A stretch of DNA of 64,000 bases from Microbacterium sp. (GTDB lineage Bacteria > Actinomycetota > Actinomycetes > Actinomycetales > Microbacteriaceae), in the NCBI RefSeq assembly GCF_031178445.1, contig NZ_JAPSIY010000004.1, forward strand, positions 62,001 through 126,000. The letters run 5' to 3'. Positions 51,248 through 61,179 of this stretch are shown here, one piece after another. Under the pieces are notes generated by a model. That model made no database searches. It was not told where the DNA came from and worked only from the letters and a program-made list of their open reading frames with translations. Each line of letters begins with the position of its first letter. Within the stretch, counting starts at the first letter, position 1. A program made the position numbers and the translations under genes.

Positions 51248-52638
51248 GAATCGAATCCCATGCCGACCGCGTCGAGCGCCTTCAGGAACAGGTTGCGCCT
51301 GCCCTGGTTGTGATCGGCCCGGTTCATGGCCGCCCGCACGAGGTTCACGCCGATCGCCGCCGCGGGCTCAGGTGGGAAGGGGATGGGGCGGGTGCGCACC
51401 ATCTCGAGCTCCGTGCGCTCGGTGCTCACGCCTGCGAGCTCATCGAGCATGACGTCGGCGGCGAACCGGGTGGCGCCGACGCCGAGCCCGGTGAAACCGG
51501 TGGCATAGGCGACCCGGCCGCCTCGTGCGGTGCCGAAGAACGCGCAGAACCGGCTGCACGAGTCGATCGCTCCCGCCCAGCGATGGGTGAACCGCAGTCC
51601 CTCCAGCTGCGGGAAGGTCGTGAAGAAGTGCGAGGCGAGCCGGCGGAAGCTCTCGGGACGCTCCTCGTAGCGCTCGCGCACCTTGCCGCCGAAGTGGTAG
51701 ATCGCGTCGTACCCGCCGAACAGGATCCGGTCGTCGGCGGTGAGCCGGTAGTAGTGGAACTGGTTGGCGCTGTCGGCGAGGCCCTGACGGTTCCGCCAGC
51801 CGATCGCCTCACGCTGCTCGGCGGTGAGCGGCTCCGTCATCAGCACGTAGTCGTACACGGGTACGGTCATGAGCCGGTTGCGCTTGAGCAGGGAGGGGAA
51901 GGCGTTGGTGGCGAGCGCCACGTGCTCGGCGACGACCGATCCCCGCTCGGTGCTCACGGTCTGGATGCCGTTGCCCGAGACCCCGGTGACACGCGTGCGC
52001 TCGAAGATCTGCACACCGAGCTCGGTCGCGACGCGGGCCAGCTCCAGCGCGAGCTTCGCCGGGTTCACCATGGCGCAGCCTTCGCGATCCCATGATCCGG
52101 CGAGGTAGGTGGGCGAGGCCACTTCGGACTGCACTTCCGCCTGGTCGAGGAAGTCCTTTCCCTGCATCCACTCGACCTCGTGGGGTTCGACGGCGACTGC
52201 CAGCTGCCCGGTGCGCTCCCATTCGACGTCCATGCCGTAGCGCTCGATGGTGTGCTGGATGCCGTCGAGGTTCTCCAGCCCCAGCCGCTCGAGCTGCACC
52301 ATCTCCCGTGGCCACCGGTTCATGCCGTTCTCGCGACCGTGGGTGAGGCTGGCCTCGCAGAAACCGCCGTTGCGTCCGGATGCCGCCCAGCCCACCCGAT
52401 TCGCCTCGAGCAGCACGATGCTGCGCTGCGGATCGCGTTCCTTCGCGCGGATGGCGGTCCACAGCCCGGCGTACCCGCCGCCGACCACGGCGAGGTCGGC
52501 GCGCACCTCGCCGTTCAGTGCCGGGTGGGCGGTGCGCTCGAGCTCGTCGAGCCAGAACACGCTGTGACGCGTGTCGTGCAGCGCGTGGTCCACGACTGCC
52601 GCGGCGGGTCGGAGCCGTTCGAAGACGGTTGTTCCCAT
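51244..52638 (-). CDS. FAD-dependent oxidoreductase, PuuB-like
   Basis: A 464-residue DAO-family flavoenzyme. ADLAVVGGGYAGLWTAIRAKE binds FAD (broken here at GGGYAGLW), then LLEANRVGWAASGRNGGF; FTGLGVGATRFAADVMLDEL near the C-terminus completes the flavin site. This layout matches gamma-glutamylputrescine oxidase and related amine oxidases. With the aldehyde dehydrogenase at 53238 it could turn putrescine (or its glutamyl form) into GABA; no PuuA ligase or PuuD hydrolase is in the window. GGAG sets ATG 52638; ATG 52665 is an alternative. Confidence 0.85.
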   Translation of the reverse strand: MGTTVFERLRPAAAVVDHALHDTRHSVFWLDELERTAHPALNGEVRADLAVVGGGYAGLWTAIRAKERDPQRSIVLLEANRVGWAASGRNGGFCEASLTHGRENGMNRWPREMVQLERLGLENLDGIQHTIERYGMDVEWERTGQLAVAVEPHEVEWMQGKDFLDQAEVQSEVASPTYLAGSWDREGCAMVNPAKLALELARVATELGVQIFERTRVTGVSGNGIQTVSTERGSVVAEHVALATNAFPSLLKRNRLMTVPVYDYVLMTEPLTAEQREAIGWRNRQGLADSANQFHYYRLTADDRILFGGYDAIYHFGGKVRERYEERPESFRRLASHFFTTFPQLEGLRFTHRWAGAIDSCSRFCAFFGTARGGRVAYATGFTGLGVGATRFAADVMLDELAGVSTERTELEMVRTRPIPFPPEPAAAIGVNLVRAAMNRADHNQGRRNLFLKALDAVGMGFDS

Positions 52639-52669
52639 GAGTGTCGCTCCGTTGCGAACGGTCACACGC

Positions 52670-53137
52670 TCAGCGCGTTCCCCAGTTGTAGAAGTCCTTG
52701 TGCAAACCGGCGTAGAGGAAGCACTCCGTGTGCACGACGCCCGGGATGGTGCGCACCCGCGTGGAGACCAGTTCCAGCAGATCCTCGTCGGTCTCGCAGA
52801 TCGCCTCCGCCAGCACGTCGTACGCGCCGAGCGTCACGACGACGTAGGCGATCTCGTCGTACGCCTTCACGGCCTCAGCGACCTCGCGGGGGTCGCCCTG
52901 CACGCGGATGCCGATCATCGCCATCCGTGCGAAGCCCAGCTGGCGCGGATCGGTCACGGCGACGATCTGCATGATCCCCGACTCGGTCAGGCGTTGCACG
53001 CGCTGGCGCACGGCGGCCTCGCTGAGGCCGACAGCGCGGCCGATCTCGGCGTACGGGCGGCGGCCGTCCTGCTGCAGCAGCTCGATGATGCGCTTGGACA
53101 CATCGTCGAGCACGGGAGCCTTCGTCTTGTCGCTCAT
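52670..53137 (-). CDS. Lrp/AsnC family regulator
   Basis: A 155-residue Lrp-type regulator: N-terminal HTH (ISKRIIELLQQDGRRPYAEIG-like start, GLSEAAVRQRVQRL) and a C-terminal RAM effector domain (VVVTLGAYDVLAEAICETDEDLLELV). It lies between the oxidoreductase and the divergent aldehyde dehydrogenase, so it probably senses an amino acid or amine made in this pathway and controls both sides. Confidence 0.9.
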   Translation of the reverse strand: MSDKTKAPVLDDVSKRIIELLQQDGRRPYAEIGRAVGLSEAAVRQRVQRLTESGIMQIVAVTDPRQLGFARMAMIGIRVQGDPREVAEAVKAYDEIAYVVVTLGAYDVLAEAICETDEDLLELVSTRVRTIPGVVHTECFLYAGLHKDFYNWGTR

Positions 53138-53155
53138 GTGTCGATTCTGTCAATA

Positions 53156-53211
53156 CCAGACGTCTCTGGCAACTGAATTCGCAGAGTTTCTGTCTCAACA
53201 GTGCCGAATTC
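53156..53211. promoter_or_regulatory. Candidate Lrp sites in the divergent gap
   Basis: CCAGA-N4-TCTGG (53156-53169) is a perfect short palindrome. GAATTCG (53175-53181) and CGAATTC (53205-53211) form a second inverted pair 30 bases apart. Multiple spaced sites are usual for Lrp-type octamers. The sites lie between the lrp start and the dehydrogenase promoter. Confidence 0.4.
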
Positions 53212-53224
53212 GTAGCAGAACGGC

Positions 53225-53237
53225 TATCGTGTGGCGC
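53225..53237 (+). promoter_or_regulatory. Leaderless promoter -10 for the aldehyde dehydrogenase
   Basis: TATCGT (53225-53230), 7 bases, then ATG 53238. No ribosome site is present. Confidence 0.45.
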
Positions 53238-54668
53238 ATGCAGACCACGTTGAAGAACCACATCGCCGGGGCATCACGCGACGCTGCCGGTACGGGAAGA
53301 CTCGACCTGATCGATCCGGCGACCGAGGACGTGCACGGCAGCATCCCGATCTCGGATGCCGCCGACGTGGACGCCGCGTACGCCGCGGCCGCCGCAGCCT
53401 TCCCCATCTGGCGCGAGACGACCCCTGCCGAGCGGCAGCTGGCGCTGTTCCGCATCGCCGACGCCATGGCGGAGCGTGCCGAGGAGTTCGCCGATCTGGA
53501 GTCGCAGGACACCGGCAAGCCCCGAGCGACGCTCGTCACCGACGAGATCGACCAGTCCGTCGACCAGCTGCGCTTCTTCGCCGGCGCCGCGAGGAGCCTC
53601 GAGGGCCGCGCGGCAGCCGAGTACCTCGCCGGCCACACCTCGTTCGTGCGTCGTGAGCCGATCGGCGTCATCGGCCAGGTCACGCCGTGGAACTACCCGC
53701 TGAACATGGCGGTGTGGAAGATCGCACCCGCGCTCGCCGCGGGCAACACCGTCGTGCTCAAACCCGCCGAGACCACCCCGCGCTCCACGCTGCTGCTCGC
53801 AGAGATCGTCGCGCAGCACACTCCGGCCGGAACGCTCAACGTGGTGCTGGGGGACAGGGAGACCGGTGCGGCGCTCGTCGGGCACCCGACGGCGCAGATG
53901 GTCGCGATCACCGGCTCGGTGCGCGCCGGAATGGCGGTCGCCCGGTCGGCGGCATCCGACCTGAAGCGCGTGCATCTGGAGCTCGGAGGCAAGGCCCCTG
54001 CGGTCGTCTTCGGCGACGCACCGCTCGACAAGGCCGCGGAGGGCATCGTCAGCGCCGCCTTCTTCAACGCCGGCCAGGACTGCACGGCCGCGACGCGGCT
54101 CATCGTGCACGCATCGGTGCACGATGAGGTCATCGCCCTGCTGGTCGCCCGCACCGCCACGCACGCCCGCACGGGAGGGCCGCACGAAGAGGGAGTGTTC
54201 TTCGGGCCGCTGAACAGTGCGGCGCAGCTGGCCCAGGTGCAGGGGTTCGTCGATCGCCTCCCCGCGCATGCACGGGTGGAGACGGGCGGGCACCGCCACG
54301 GTGACAGAGGGTACTTCTTCGAGCCGACCATCGTGTCCGGCATGCGACAGGATGACGAGGCCGTGCAGAACGAGGTGTTCGGGCCCGTGCTGACGGTGCA
54401 GTCGTTCGAGACCGACGACGAGGCACTCGCGCTGGCGAACGGCGTGCGATACGCGCTGGCCGCCTCGGTGTGGACGAGGGACCACGCCAGGGCCATGCGT
54501 TTCACGAGGGACCTCGACTTCGGCTGCGTGTGGGTCAACACCCACATCCCGTTCGTGTCCGACATGCCGCACGGAGGGTTCAAGCACTCCGGGTACGGCA
54601 AGGATCTCTCGCAGTACGGCTTCGACGACTACACGCGCGTGAAGCACGTGATGACCGCGCTGGACTGA
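53238..54668 (+). CDS. Gamma-aminobutyraldehyde-type dehydrogenase
   Basis: A 476-residue NAD(P) aldehyde dehydrogenase. VTPWNYPLNMAVWKIAPALA, LELGGKAPAVVFGD and FNAGQDCTAATRL (catalytic Cys) closely follow the YdcW/PatD gamma-aminobutyraldehyde dehydrogenase pattern; the GQDCTAA block is characteristic. It would oxidise 4-aminobutanal (from putrescine) or 3-aminopropanal (from spermidine) to GABA or beta-alanine. ATG 53238 is used because of the leaderless -10 box; the frame is open upstream across the lrp gene. Confidence 0.9.
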   Translation: MQTTLKNHIAGASRDAAGTGRLDLIDPATEDVHGSIPISDAADVDAAYAAAAAAFPIWRETTPAERQLALFRIADAMAERAEEFADLESQDTGKPRATLVTDEIDQSVDQLRFFAGAARSLEGRAAAEYLAGHTSFVRREPIGVIGQVTPWNYPLNMAVWKIAPALAAGNTVVLKPAETTPRSTLLLAEIVAQHTPAGTLNVVLGDRETGAALVGHPTAQMVAITGSVRAGMAVARSAASDLKRVHLELGGKAPAVVFGDAPLDKAAEGIVSAAFFNAGQDCTAATRLIVHASVHDEVIALLVARTATHARTGGPHEEGVFFGPLNSAAQLAQVQGFVDRLPAHARVETGGHRHGDRGYFFEPTIVSGMRQDDEAVQNEVFGPVLTVQSFETDDEALALANGVRYALAASVWTRDHARAMRFTRDLDFGCVWVNTHIPFVSDMPHGGFKHSGYGKDLSQYGFDDYTRVKHVMTALD

Positions 54669-54735
54669 GCCGAACGGCTCGACACGTGTGACGCGAGGTG
54701 CCAGACTGGGGCCCGATCGACACGCGAGGACCACC

Positions 54736-55869
54736 GTGACACGACCGCTTGCCGGACCGCAGAGCCTGCTGCGATCCCTCAACGCGCGGGCCATCCTGGA
54801 AGCACTGGCGAGGCGAGGCGCGCTGACCCGCGCGGAGCTCATGCGCGAGACCGGCTTGTCGAGGACCGCCGTCACACAGGTGCTGCGGATGCTCGACGGG
54901 GGAGGTTTCGTGGCGCCGGCCGGCGAGGACCGCACGCCGAAGGGGCCCGCCGCCGCTCGCGTCTCGCTGCACCCGCAGCTGGGTTTCGCCGCCGCCGTTC
55001 ATCTCGACCACCGCACAGCGCACGCCGTGATCGTCGACCCGGCAGGCAACGTGCGGGCACAGGACAGCGCACCCCTGCCGGCCGGTTCGGAGCGCGCGGA
55101 GGTGATCGCACGACTGGTCGACGGCTGCCGCCGCTCCGCGCCGCTTCACGCGGTGGTCGTGGCCGCGCCGGGCATCGTCACCGGGGACGGCCAGGTCCGC
55201 GACGACCTCGGTCCGGACGGCGGTGCCCTGCGCCACACGCTCGCCGAGCTGCTCGGATGCCCGGTGCGCATCGAGAACGACGTGAACCTCGCCGCGCTCG
55301 CCGAGCTCTCCGGCCCGGTCGGTGCCGTCACCGGCAGCTTCGCCCTTCTCGCGCTGCTCGACGACGGCATGGGCGCAGGCTTCATCATCGACGGCGTGCT
55401 GCACCGCGGTGCCTCCGGCCTGGCGGGCGAAGTGCAGTACGTGCCGCAGACACCGCTGCCCATCGGTGCGCCGGTGCTGAGCCCCGAGGTGATCGCCGAC
55501 CTCGCGCTGGCGCACGACGGCGACCCCGCTCTGGGCCTGCGAGCGCAGATCGCCGCAGCCGAGCACGGCGATCCCGCCGCGCACAAGGTGGTGGCCGAGG
55601 TCGCCAGGCGCATCGTCCTCACCTGCGGCAGCATCGCCCTCATCCTCGACCCCGAGGTCTTCGTGCTCGCGGGGGCCGCGACGCACCCGCTGCTGGCGGC
55701 GGCCGTCCACGACGCTGCGGCCGAGTTCGCCGACAGGCTGCCGCTGCAGTTCGCGGCGGCATCGTTCGGAACGGAGGCTCCGTTGGTCGGAGCCATCGCC
55801 CAGGCGGCCTCCGCTCTGCGTTCGACGCTCTTCTCCCACGCGCTGTCGCCCGAGAACAGGAGACGCTGA
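54736..55869 (+). CDS. ROK family regulator, kinase motifs lost
   Basis: A 377-residue ROK protein with an N-terminal winged HTH (residues about 10-70, LTRAELMRETGLSRTAVTQV). In the sugar-kinase-like part IENDVNLAALAEL keeps the NDxN block, but the ATP motif DxGGT is replaced (VHLDHRTAH), the GEIGH block reads GEVQY, and the CxCG zinc motif is absent. It is therefore a regulator and not a kinase. GAGGA precedes GTG 54736. First gene of an overlapping three-gene operon with a deacetylase and a sugar symporter. Confidence 0.85.
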   Translation: MTRPLAGPQSLLRSLNARAILEALARRGALTRAELMRETGLSRTAVTQVLRMLDGGGFVAPAGEDRTPKGPAAARVSLHPQLGFAAAVHLDHRTAHAVIVDPAGNVRAQDSAPLPAGSERAEVIARLVDGCRRSAPLHAVVVAAPGIVTGDGQVRDDLGPDGGALRHTLAELLGCPVRIENDVNLAALAELSGPVGAVTGSFALLALLDDGMGAGFIIDGVLHRGASGLAGEVQYVPQTPLPIGAPVLSPEVIADLALAHDGDPALGLRAQIAAAEHGDPAAHKVVAEVARRIVLTCGSIALILDPEVFVLAGAATHPLLAAAVHDAAAEFADRLPLQFAAASFGTEAPLVGAIAQAASALRSTLFSHALSPENRRR

Positions 55870-56786
55870 TGCTCACCACCCGGCTCGGTCTCGGCGCTGA
55901 GGCCAGGGCGATCATCCTCAACGCCGACGACTTCGGCATGTGTCATGCCGCGAACCAGGCGATCGCGGCGTTGCTCGACGAGGGCCGCCTCGATTCGGCC
56001 ACGGTCATGGTGCCGTGCGCCTGGTCGCCCGAGGCACTGGCGTTCTCGGCGGCCCGCACCGATCTCGACGTCGGCGTGCACCTGGTGCTGACCAGCGAAT
56101 GGTCGAACTACCGCTGGCGCCCGCTCACCCCCGCCGCCACGCTGACCGACGCAGGCGGGTACTTCCCTCGCACCGTCCGCGAGGTCGAGGACCGCGCGGA
56201 TGCGAAGGAGGTGGCTCGTGAGCTGGAGGCACAGCTGGACGCGGCGCTCGCGGCCGGAGTCGACGTCACGCATCTCGACAACCACATGGGCTCTGTCTAC
56301 GGAATGGAGACCGGCCGTGACTTCCTCGCACCGGTGCTCGAGCTCGCCGCTCGCCACGGTCTGCCGTTCCGGCTGCCGCGAATCTCCGAGGGCCTGCAGC
56401 TGGACGCCGCTCAACTGCAGCGCTTCGAGCAGGCAGTGGCTGCGGCCGATGCCGCCGGCGTGGTGATCCCCGACAGGCTCTGGACGCACGCGTTCGAGCT
56501 TGCCGGCGAGGGCACGCCGCAGGAGGAGACGTACGAGCAGGTGCGCGACGCCTTCATCGCGATGCTGCGGAAGGTGCCCGCCGGTGTGACCGAGGTATAT
56601 CTGCATCCGATGGCGGACGGCGATGAGCTTCGCGGCGCGGTCGACTACGGCGCGGCGAAACGCGGGTACGAGTTGCGTCTGCTTGCCGACCCCGTGGTCG
56701 AGCGGACCATCGCCGATGAAGGGCTCGTGCGGCTGCGGTGGCGCACACTGCGCGACCTGCAGCGCCTCGGCGGAGCAGACGCGTGA
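55869..56786 (+). CDS. ChbG/HpnK (YdjC-like) carbohydrate deacetylase
   Basis: A 305-residue deacetylase. The metal site is formed by LNADDFGMC (Asp-Asp) near residue 18, GVHLVLTSEW, and THLDNHMGSVYG (two His) near 137; EVYLHPMAD is the late histidine block. ChbG removes an N-acetyl group from chitobiose- or chitotriose-type sugars. The ATG overlaps the ROK stop by one base (TGATG) and its end overlaps the symporter start, so the three are co-translated. An N-acetylated glycan is the likely substrate. Confidence 0.87.
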   Translation: MLTTRLGLGAEARAIILNADDFGMCHAANQAIAALLDEGRLDSATVMVPCAWSPEALAFSAARTDLDVGVHLVLTSEWSNYRWRPLTPAATLTDAGGYFPRTVREVEDRADAKEVARELEAQLDAALAAGVDVTHLDNHMGSVYGMETGRDFLAPVLELAARHGLPFRLPRISEGLQLDAAQLQRFEQAVAAADAAGVVIPDRLWTHAFELAGEGTPQEETYEQVRDAFIAMLRKVPAGVTEVYLHPMADGDELRGAVDYGAAKRGYELRLLADPVVERTIADEGLVRLRWRTLRDLQRLGGADA

Positions 56787-58090
56787 GCCTCGCCGGTATC
56801 CGCGAGCGTCGCCTCGAAGGGGCGCCGACGCGCGCCCAGTCGATCGCCTTCGGGGCATCCGGATTCCCGATCCAGCTGATGACGCAGACCTTCTCGGCGT
56901 TCGTGGTGTACTTCTACGTCGCCCGACTGGGAGTGCCTGCGGATTGGGTGGCCGTCGCGATGATCGCGCACGGCGTCCTGAACGCGGCGCTCAACCCCGT
57001 CGTCGGTGCGCTGTCCGACCGGCTCCGCTCGCCGTGGGGGCGCCGCATCCCCTGGATCGGGGTGGGGCTCGTGCCGCTCGCGGCCGCCTTCGCACTGATC
57101 TGGATGCCGCCGGCTCTGCCGGCCGCCGGCCTGATCGCATGGTTCCTCGTCGTCGTCGCCGTCTACGACATCGCGTTCGTGGTGGTCGTGCTGAACATCT
57201 CCGCGTTGTTCCCCGAGATGTTCCGCACCACCGAGGAGCGAGCGCGAGGGAACGTGCCGCGGCAGATCTTCGCGATCGTGGGCATGGTGCTCGGCACGGC
57301 CGGTGCGCCGCTGCTGTACGGCACGATCGGCTGGCACGGGATGGCGATCGCGCTCGCCGCGGTGTGCCTCGTGCTGCTGATCTGGTCGTTCGCGGGCGGC
57401 ATGATCGAGAGGCACGGCGCAGTGGCGACGGCTCCGCCGATGCCGTGGCGCGATCAGCTGCGCCACACGTTCGCCAACCGCGCCTTCGTGCCGTACGTGC
57501 TCGGCTCCCTTCTCGTGCAGAGCGCGATCGCGGTGATCCTCGCCGCCATCCCGTTCTACGTCGAGTTCTCGCTGCGGGCCGATGAGACCAGCGGAAGCAT
57601 CCTGCTCGGCGCGGTGTTCGTGACCGCCATCCCCGCGATCGTGCTGTGGAGCGCCGTGGTGCGCCGCACCACCCCGCGCACCGCGCTGCTGTGGTCGGTC
57701 GCCGTCTTCGGCGTTGCGGTGGTGGGTTATCTGCTGCCTGGCGACGTGCTCGGCGCGGCGCTCGTGGGAGTGGGCGTCGGCGGGCTGCTGCAGCTGCTCG
57801 AGGTGGTCCTCGCCCAGATCATCGACCAGGACGCCGCTCGCACCGGACACCGCCGCGAGGGCGTGTACTTCGGCGTGAACGGCTTCGTGGTTCGCGGCTC
57901 GGTCGTGCTGCAGGCCGTCGTGGCCGCCTGGGTGCTGAACGCGAGCGGGTTCGACGCAGCGCTCGGCGACGCTCAGCCCGACTCGGTGGACGGCGGCATC
58001 CGCATCATGCTCACGCTCGTACCCCTCGCGCTCACGGCGCTCGCCTGGCTGTGCTTCTGGTTGTACCCCATCCGCACGCGCGACCTGTGA
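56783..58090 (+). CDS. GPH family sugar:cation symporter
   Basis: A 435-residue transporter of the glycoside-pentoside-hexuronide group (MelB-like) with about 12 helices. The family motif after TM2 is VGALSDRLRSPWGRRIPWI. The GTG start overlaps the deacetylase stop (GTGA). It would import the oligosaccharide processed by ChbG, with the ROK protein sensing it. No phosphotransferase or glycosidase gene is in this operon. Confidence 0.87.
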   Translation: MSLAGIRERRLEGAPTRAQSIAFGASGFPIQLMTQTFSAFVVYFYVARLGVPADWVAVAMIAHGVLNAALNPVVGALSDRLRSPWGRRIPWIGVGLVPLAAAFALIWMPPALPAAGLIAWFLVVVAVYDIAFVVVVLNISALFPEMFRTTEERARGNVPRQIFAIVGMVLGTAGAPLLYGTIGWHGMAIALAAVCLVLLIWSFAGGMIERHGAVATAPPMPWRDQLRHTFANRAFVPYVLGSLLVQSAIAVILAAIPFYVEFSLRADETSGSILLGAVFVTAIPAIVLWSAVVRRTTPRTALLWSVAVFGVAVVGYLLPGDVLGAALVGVGVGGLLQLLEVVLAQIIDQDAARTGHRREGVYFGVNGFVVRGSVVLQAVVAAWVLNASGFDAALGDAQPDSVDGGIRIMLTLVPLALTALAWLCFWLYPIRTRDL

Positions 58091-58096
58091 GACGGC

Positions 58097-58621
58097 TCAG
58101 CCGAGCCTCTTCACATGACGCAGCTCGTTCAGCACCAGACCGGGCCTCTCCTCGATCTTCGTTCCGCCGTCGGCGTGCCAGCCGTGTCTCTCGTAGAACC
58201 GTATGGCACGCTCGTTGCCGGCGAGCACCCAGAGGTACGCGATCTCGTGGCCAGCGGCGCGCAGTGCCTCCTCGACACCGCCGAGCAGTGCATGACCGAC
58301 CCCGGTCGACCAGGCGTCGGGGTGGGCGTAGATGCCCCACAGTTCGCCCGTTCCGGGAGCATCCTCGTCACGGGCGGCGCCGAACCCCGCCCAGCCCGCG
58401 ACAGTGCCGTCGCGCTCGACGACCAGGGTGAGCGAGCGCCGATCGGGATCGTCGAGGATCCGCTCCCAGCCGGCCTCGCGGTCGGAGATCGACAGGCCGT
58501 CCAGCACATCCTGCGGCATGAGACCGCGGTACGCCCTCTGCCAGCCGCGCACGTGCACCACGGCGATGCCGTGCGCGTCGCGCGGTTCGGCTGTCCTCAA
58601 CAGCAGTTCGCCTGTCAGCAT
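58097..58621 (-). CDS. GNAT family N-acetyltransferase
   Basis: A 174-residue acetyltransferase. AVVHVRGWQRAYRGLMP near the start is common to a well-populated GNAT subgroup; the acetyl-CoA site is IYAHPDAWSTGVGHALLGG, and LAGNERAIRFYERHGW is motif B. Note the usual RxxGxG has TGVG here. Substrate unknown. It converges on the symporter gene with 6 bases between. Confidence 0.87.
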   Translation of the reverse strand: MLTGELLLRTAEPRDAHGIAVVHVRGWQRAYRGLMPQDVLDGLSISDREAGWERILDDPDRRSLTLVVERDGTVAGWAGFGAARDEDAPGTGELWGIYAHPDAWSTGVGHALLGGVEEALRAAGHEIAYLWVLAGNERAIRFYERHGWHADGGTKIEERPGLVLNELRHVKRLG

Positions 58622-58648
58622 CCGATCATTCTGCCCGAGGCGAGCGCC

Positions 58649-59827
<1,179 letters not shown>

Positions 59828-59863
59828 GGTGTCTCCCGGAAGGATCGGAGGTCACGCTTCGTC

Positions 59864-59924
59864 GCAGATCTGCCGTTCTGCGGATGCGGCGGTCGGAACC
59901 TCTGCGAATCTGCGCAGATCTGCG
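59864..59924. repeat. GCAGATCTGC palindromes between galT and galK
   Basis: The 10-base palindrome GCAGATCTGC occurs at 59864-59873 and 59914-59923, the second within the 12-base palindrome CGCAGATCTGCG. TCTGCG recurs three times in 59901-59924. Possible roles are RNA hairpins that tune galK expression or a protein site. Confidence 0.5.
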
Positions 59925-59943
59925 AGGGTGGTGCGGGCGGGGG

Positions 59944-61179
59944 TCAGGGGGCGGGGACGGATTCGACGGCGGCGCGCAGTCGCTCGGCTGCCGTCTCGGG
60001 CAGGATCTCGGCGGTCCAGGCGTGCATCGCCGATTCGGATCCGGCCAGGAACTTCAGCTTGTCGGCAGCGCGTCGGGGGCTGGTCAGTTCCAGGCGCAGT
60101 CGCACGGTGTCTCGTCCGACGTGCACCGGCGCCTGGTGCCATGCGGCGATGTAGGGCGTCGGGCCGGCCGCCAGTGCCGGAACTTCAAGCGAGCCCTCGG
60201 CAGCGGGCGCACTGCGCTCGGGCTGATACAGCGCGTCGACGCCCCGCAGCAGACGCAGGTACAACGGGGCGAGCTCGTCGCGCTCGGCGTCGCTCAACGC
60301 GGCGATATCGGGTACGTGACGGTGCGGCATCAGCTGCACCTCCAGCGGCCAGCGCGCGGCGAACGGCACGAAGGCGGTCCAGTGCTCGCCGCTCAGCACG
60401 ACCCGCTCGGAGGCCTGCTCGAACGCCAGCACTCTGGCGAACAGATCGGGTGCGGTGCGGTCGATGCTCTCGAGCAGGCGCTGGGTGCGCGGCGTGACGT
60501 ACGGGTAAGCGTAGATCTGGCCGTGCGGGTGGGGCAGGGTCACGCCGATCGCCTCGCCACGATTCTCGAACGGGAAGACCTGCTCGATGCCCGGGAGCGC
60601 GGAAAGGGCGGCGGTGCGGTCGGCCCACGCCTCGATCACCGTCCGGGCCCTGGTCACCGACTGCGTGCCGAAGGAGCCGGAGTGGTCGGGGCTGAAGCAC
60701 ACCACCTCGCAGCGGCCGATGCTCGTGCGGGTGCGGCCGAGGCCGAGGTGGGCGAGATCGCCGAGGCCGCGCGGCGCGTCGGATGCCGCTGGTGCGCCGC
60801 CGGTCGCCTCGGCAAGCGCCGGGCCGAACGAGGGGGAGCGGTTCTCGAAGACCGCGACGTCGTAGCGCGAAGGGATCTCGGAGGGGTTGGACGGCGTCTG
60901 CGGGGCGAGCGGGTCGGCGTCGGCGCTGGGCAGCATCACCCGGTTCTGGCGCTTGGTGGCGAAGGTGATCCAGTCGCCGCTGAGCACGTCCTGCCGCATG
61001 GTGGCGGACTCCGGGCGCGGGTCGAGTGCTCGCGCGTCCACGCTGCGCTCGGGACCGAGCGACGTTCCGGGGTCGTCGTAGTAGAACAGCTCGCGTCCGT
61101 CGGCGAGCAGGTCGCTGCGCTTGGTGACGCCTGCCCCGAGTGTCTCGGTGCTCAGCTCAGCGGATCTCGGCATGTTCAC
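59944..61179 (-). CDS. galT: Galactose-1-phosphate uridylyltransferase
   Basis: A 411-residue enzyme that swaps UMP between UDP-glucose and galactose-1-phosphate. LPHPHGQIYAYP holds the active-site His-Pro-His; GDWITFATKRQNR, AVFENRSPSFG and EVVCFSPDHSGSF are further family blocks. The leaderless promoter favours GTG 61179 as start; ATG 61173 (two codons in) is an alternative. First gene of galT-galK; no galE or mutarotase is next to it. The minus-strand frame is open far upstream but crosses the LacI gene and is not coding there. Confidence 0.92.
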   Translation of the reverse strand: MNMPRSAELSTETLGAGVTKRSDLLADGRELFYYDDPGTSLGPERSVDARALDPRPESATMRQDVLSGDWITFATKRQNRVMLPSADADPLAPQTPSNPSEIPSRYDVAVFENRSPSFGPALAEATGGAPAASDAPRGLGDLAHLGLGRTRTSIGRCEVVCFSPDHSGSFGTQSVTRARTVIEAWADRTAALSALPGIEQVFPFENRGEAIGVTLPHPHGQIYAYPYVTPRTQRLLESIDRTAPDLFARVLAFEQASERVVLSGEHWTAFVPFAARWPLEVQLMPHRHVPDIAALSDAERDELAPLYLRLLRGVDALYQPERSAPAAEGSLEVPALAAGPTPYIAAWHQAPVHVGRDTVRLRLELTSPRRAADKLKFLAGSESAMHAWTAEILPETAAERLRAAVESVPAP

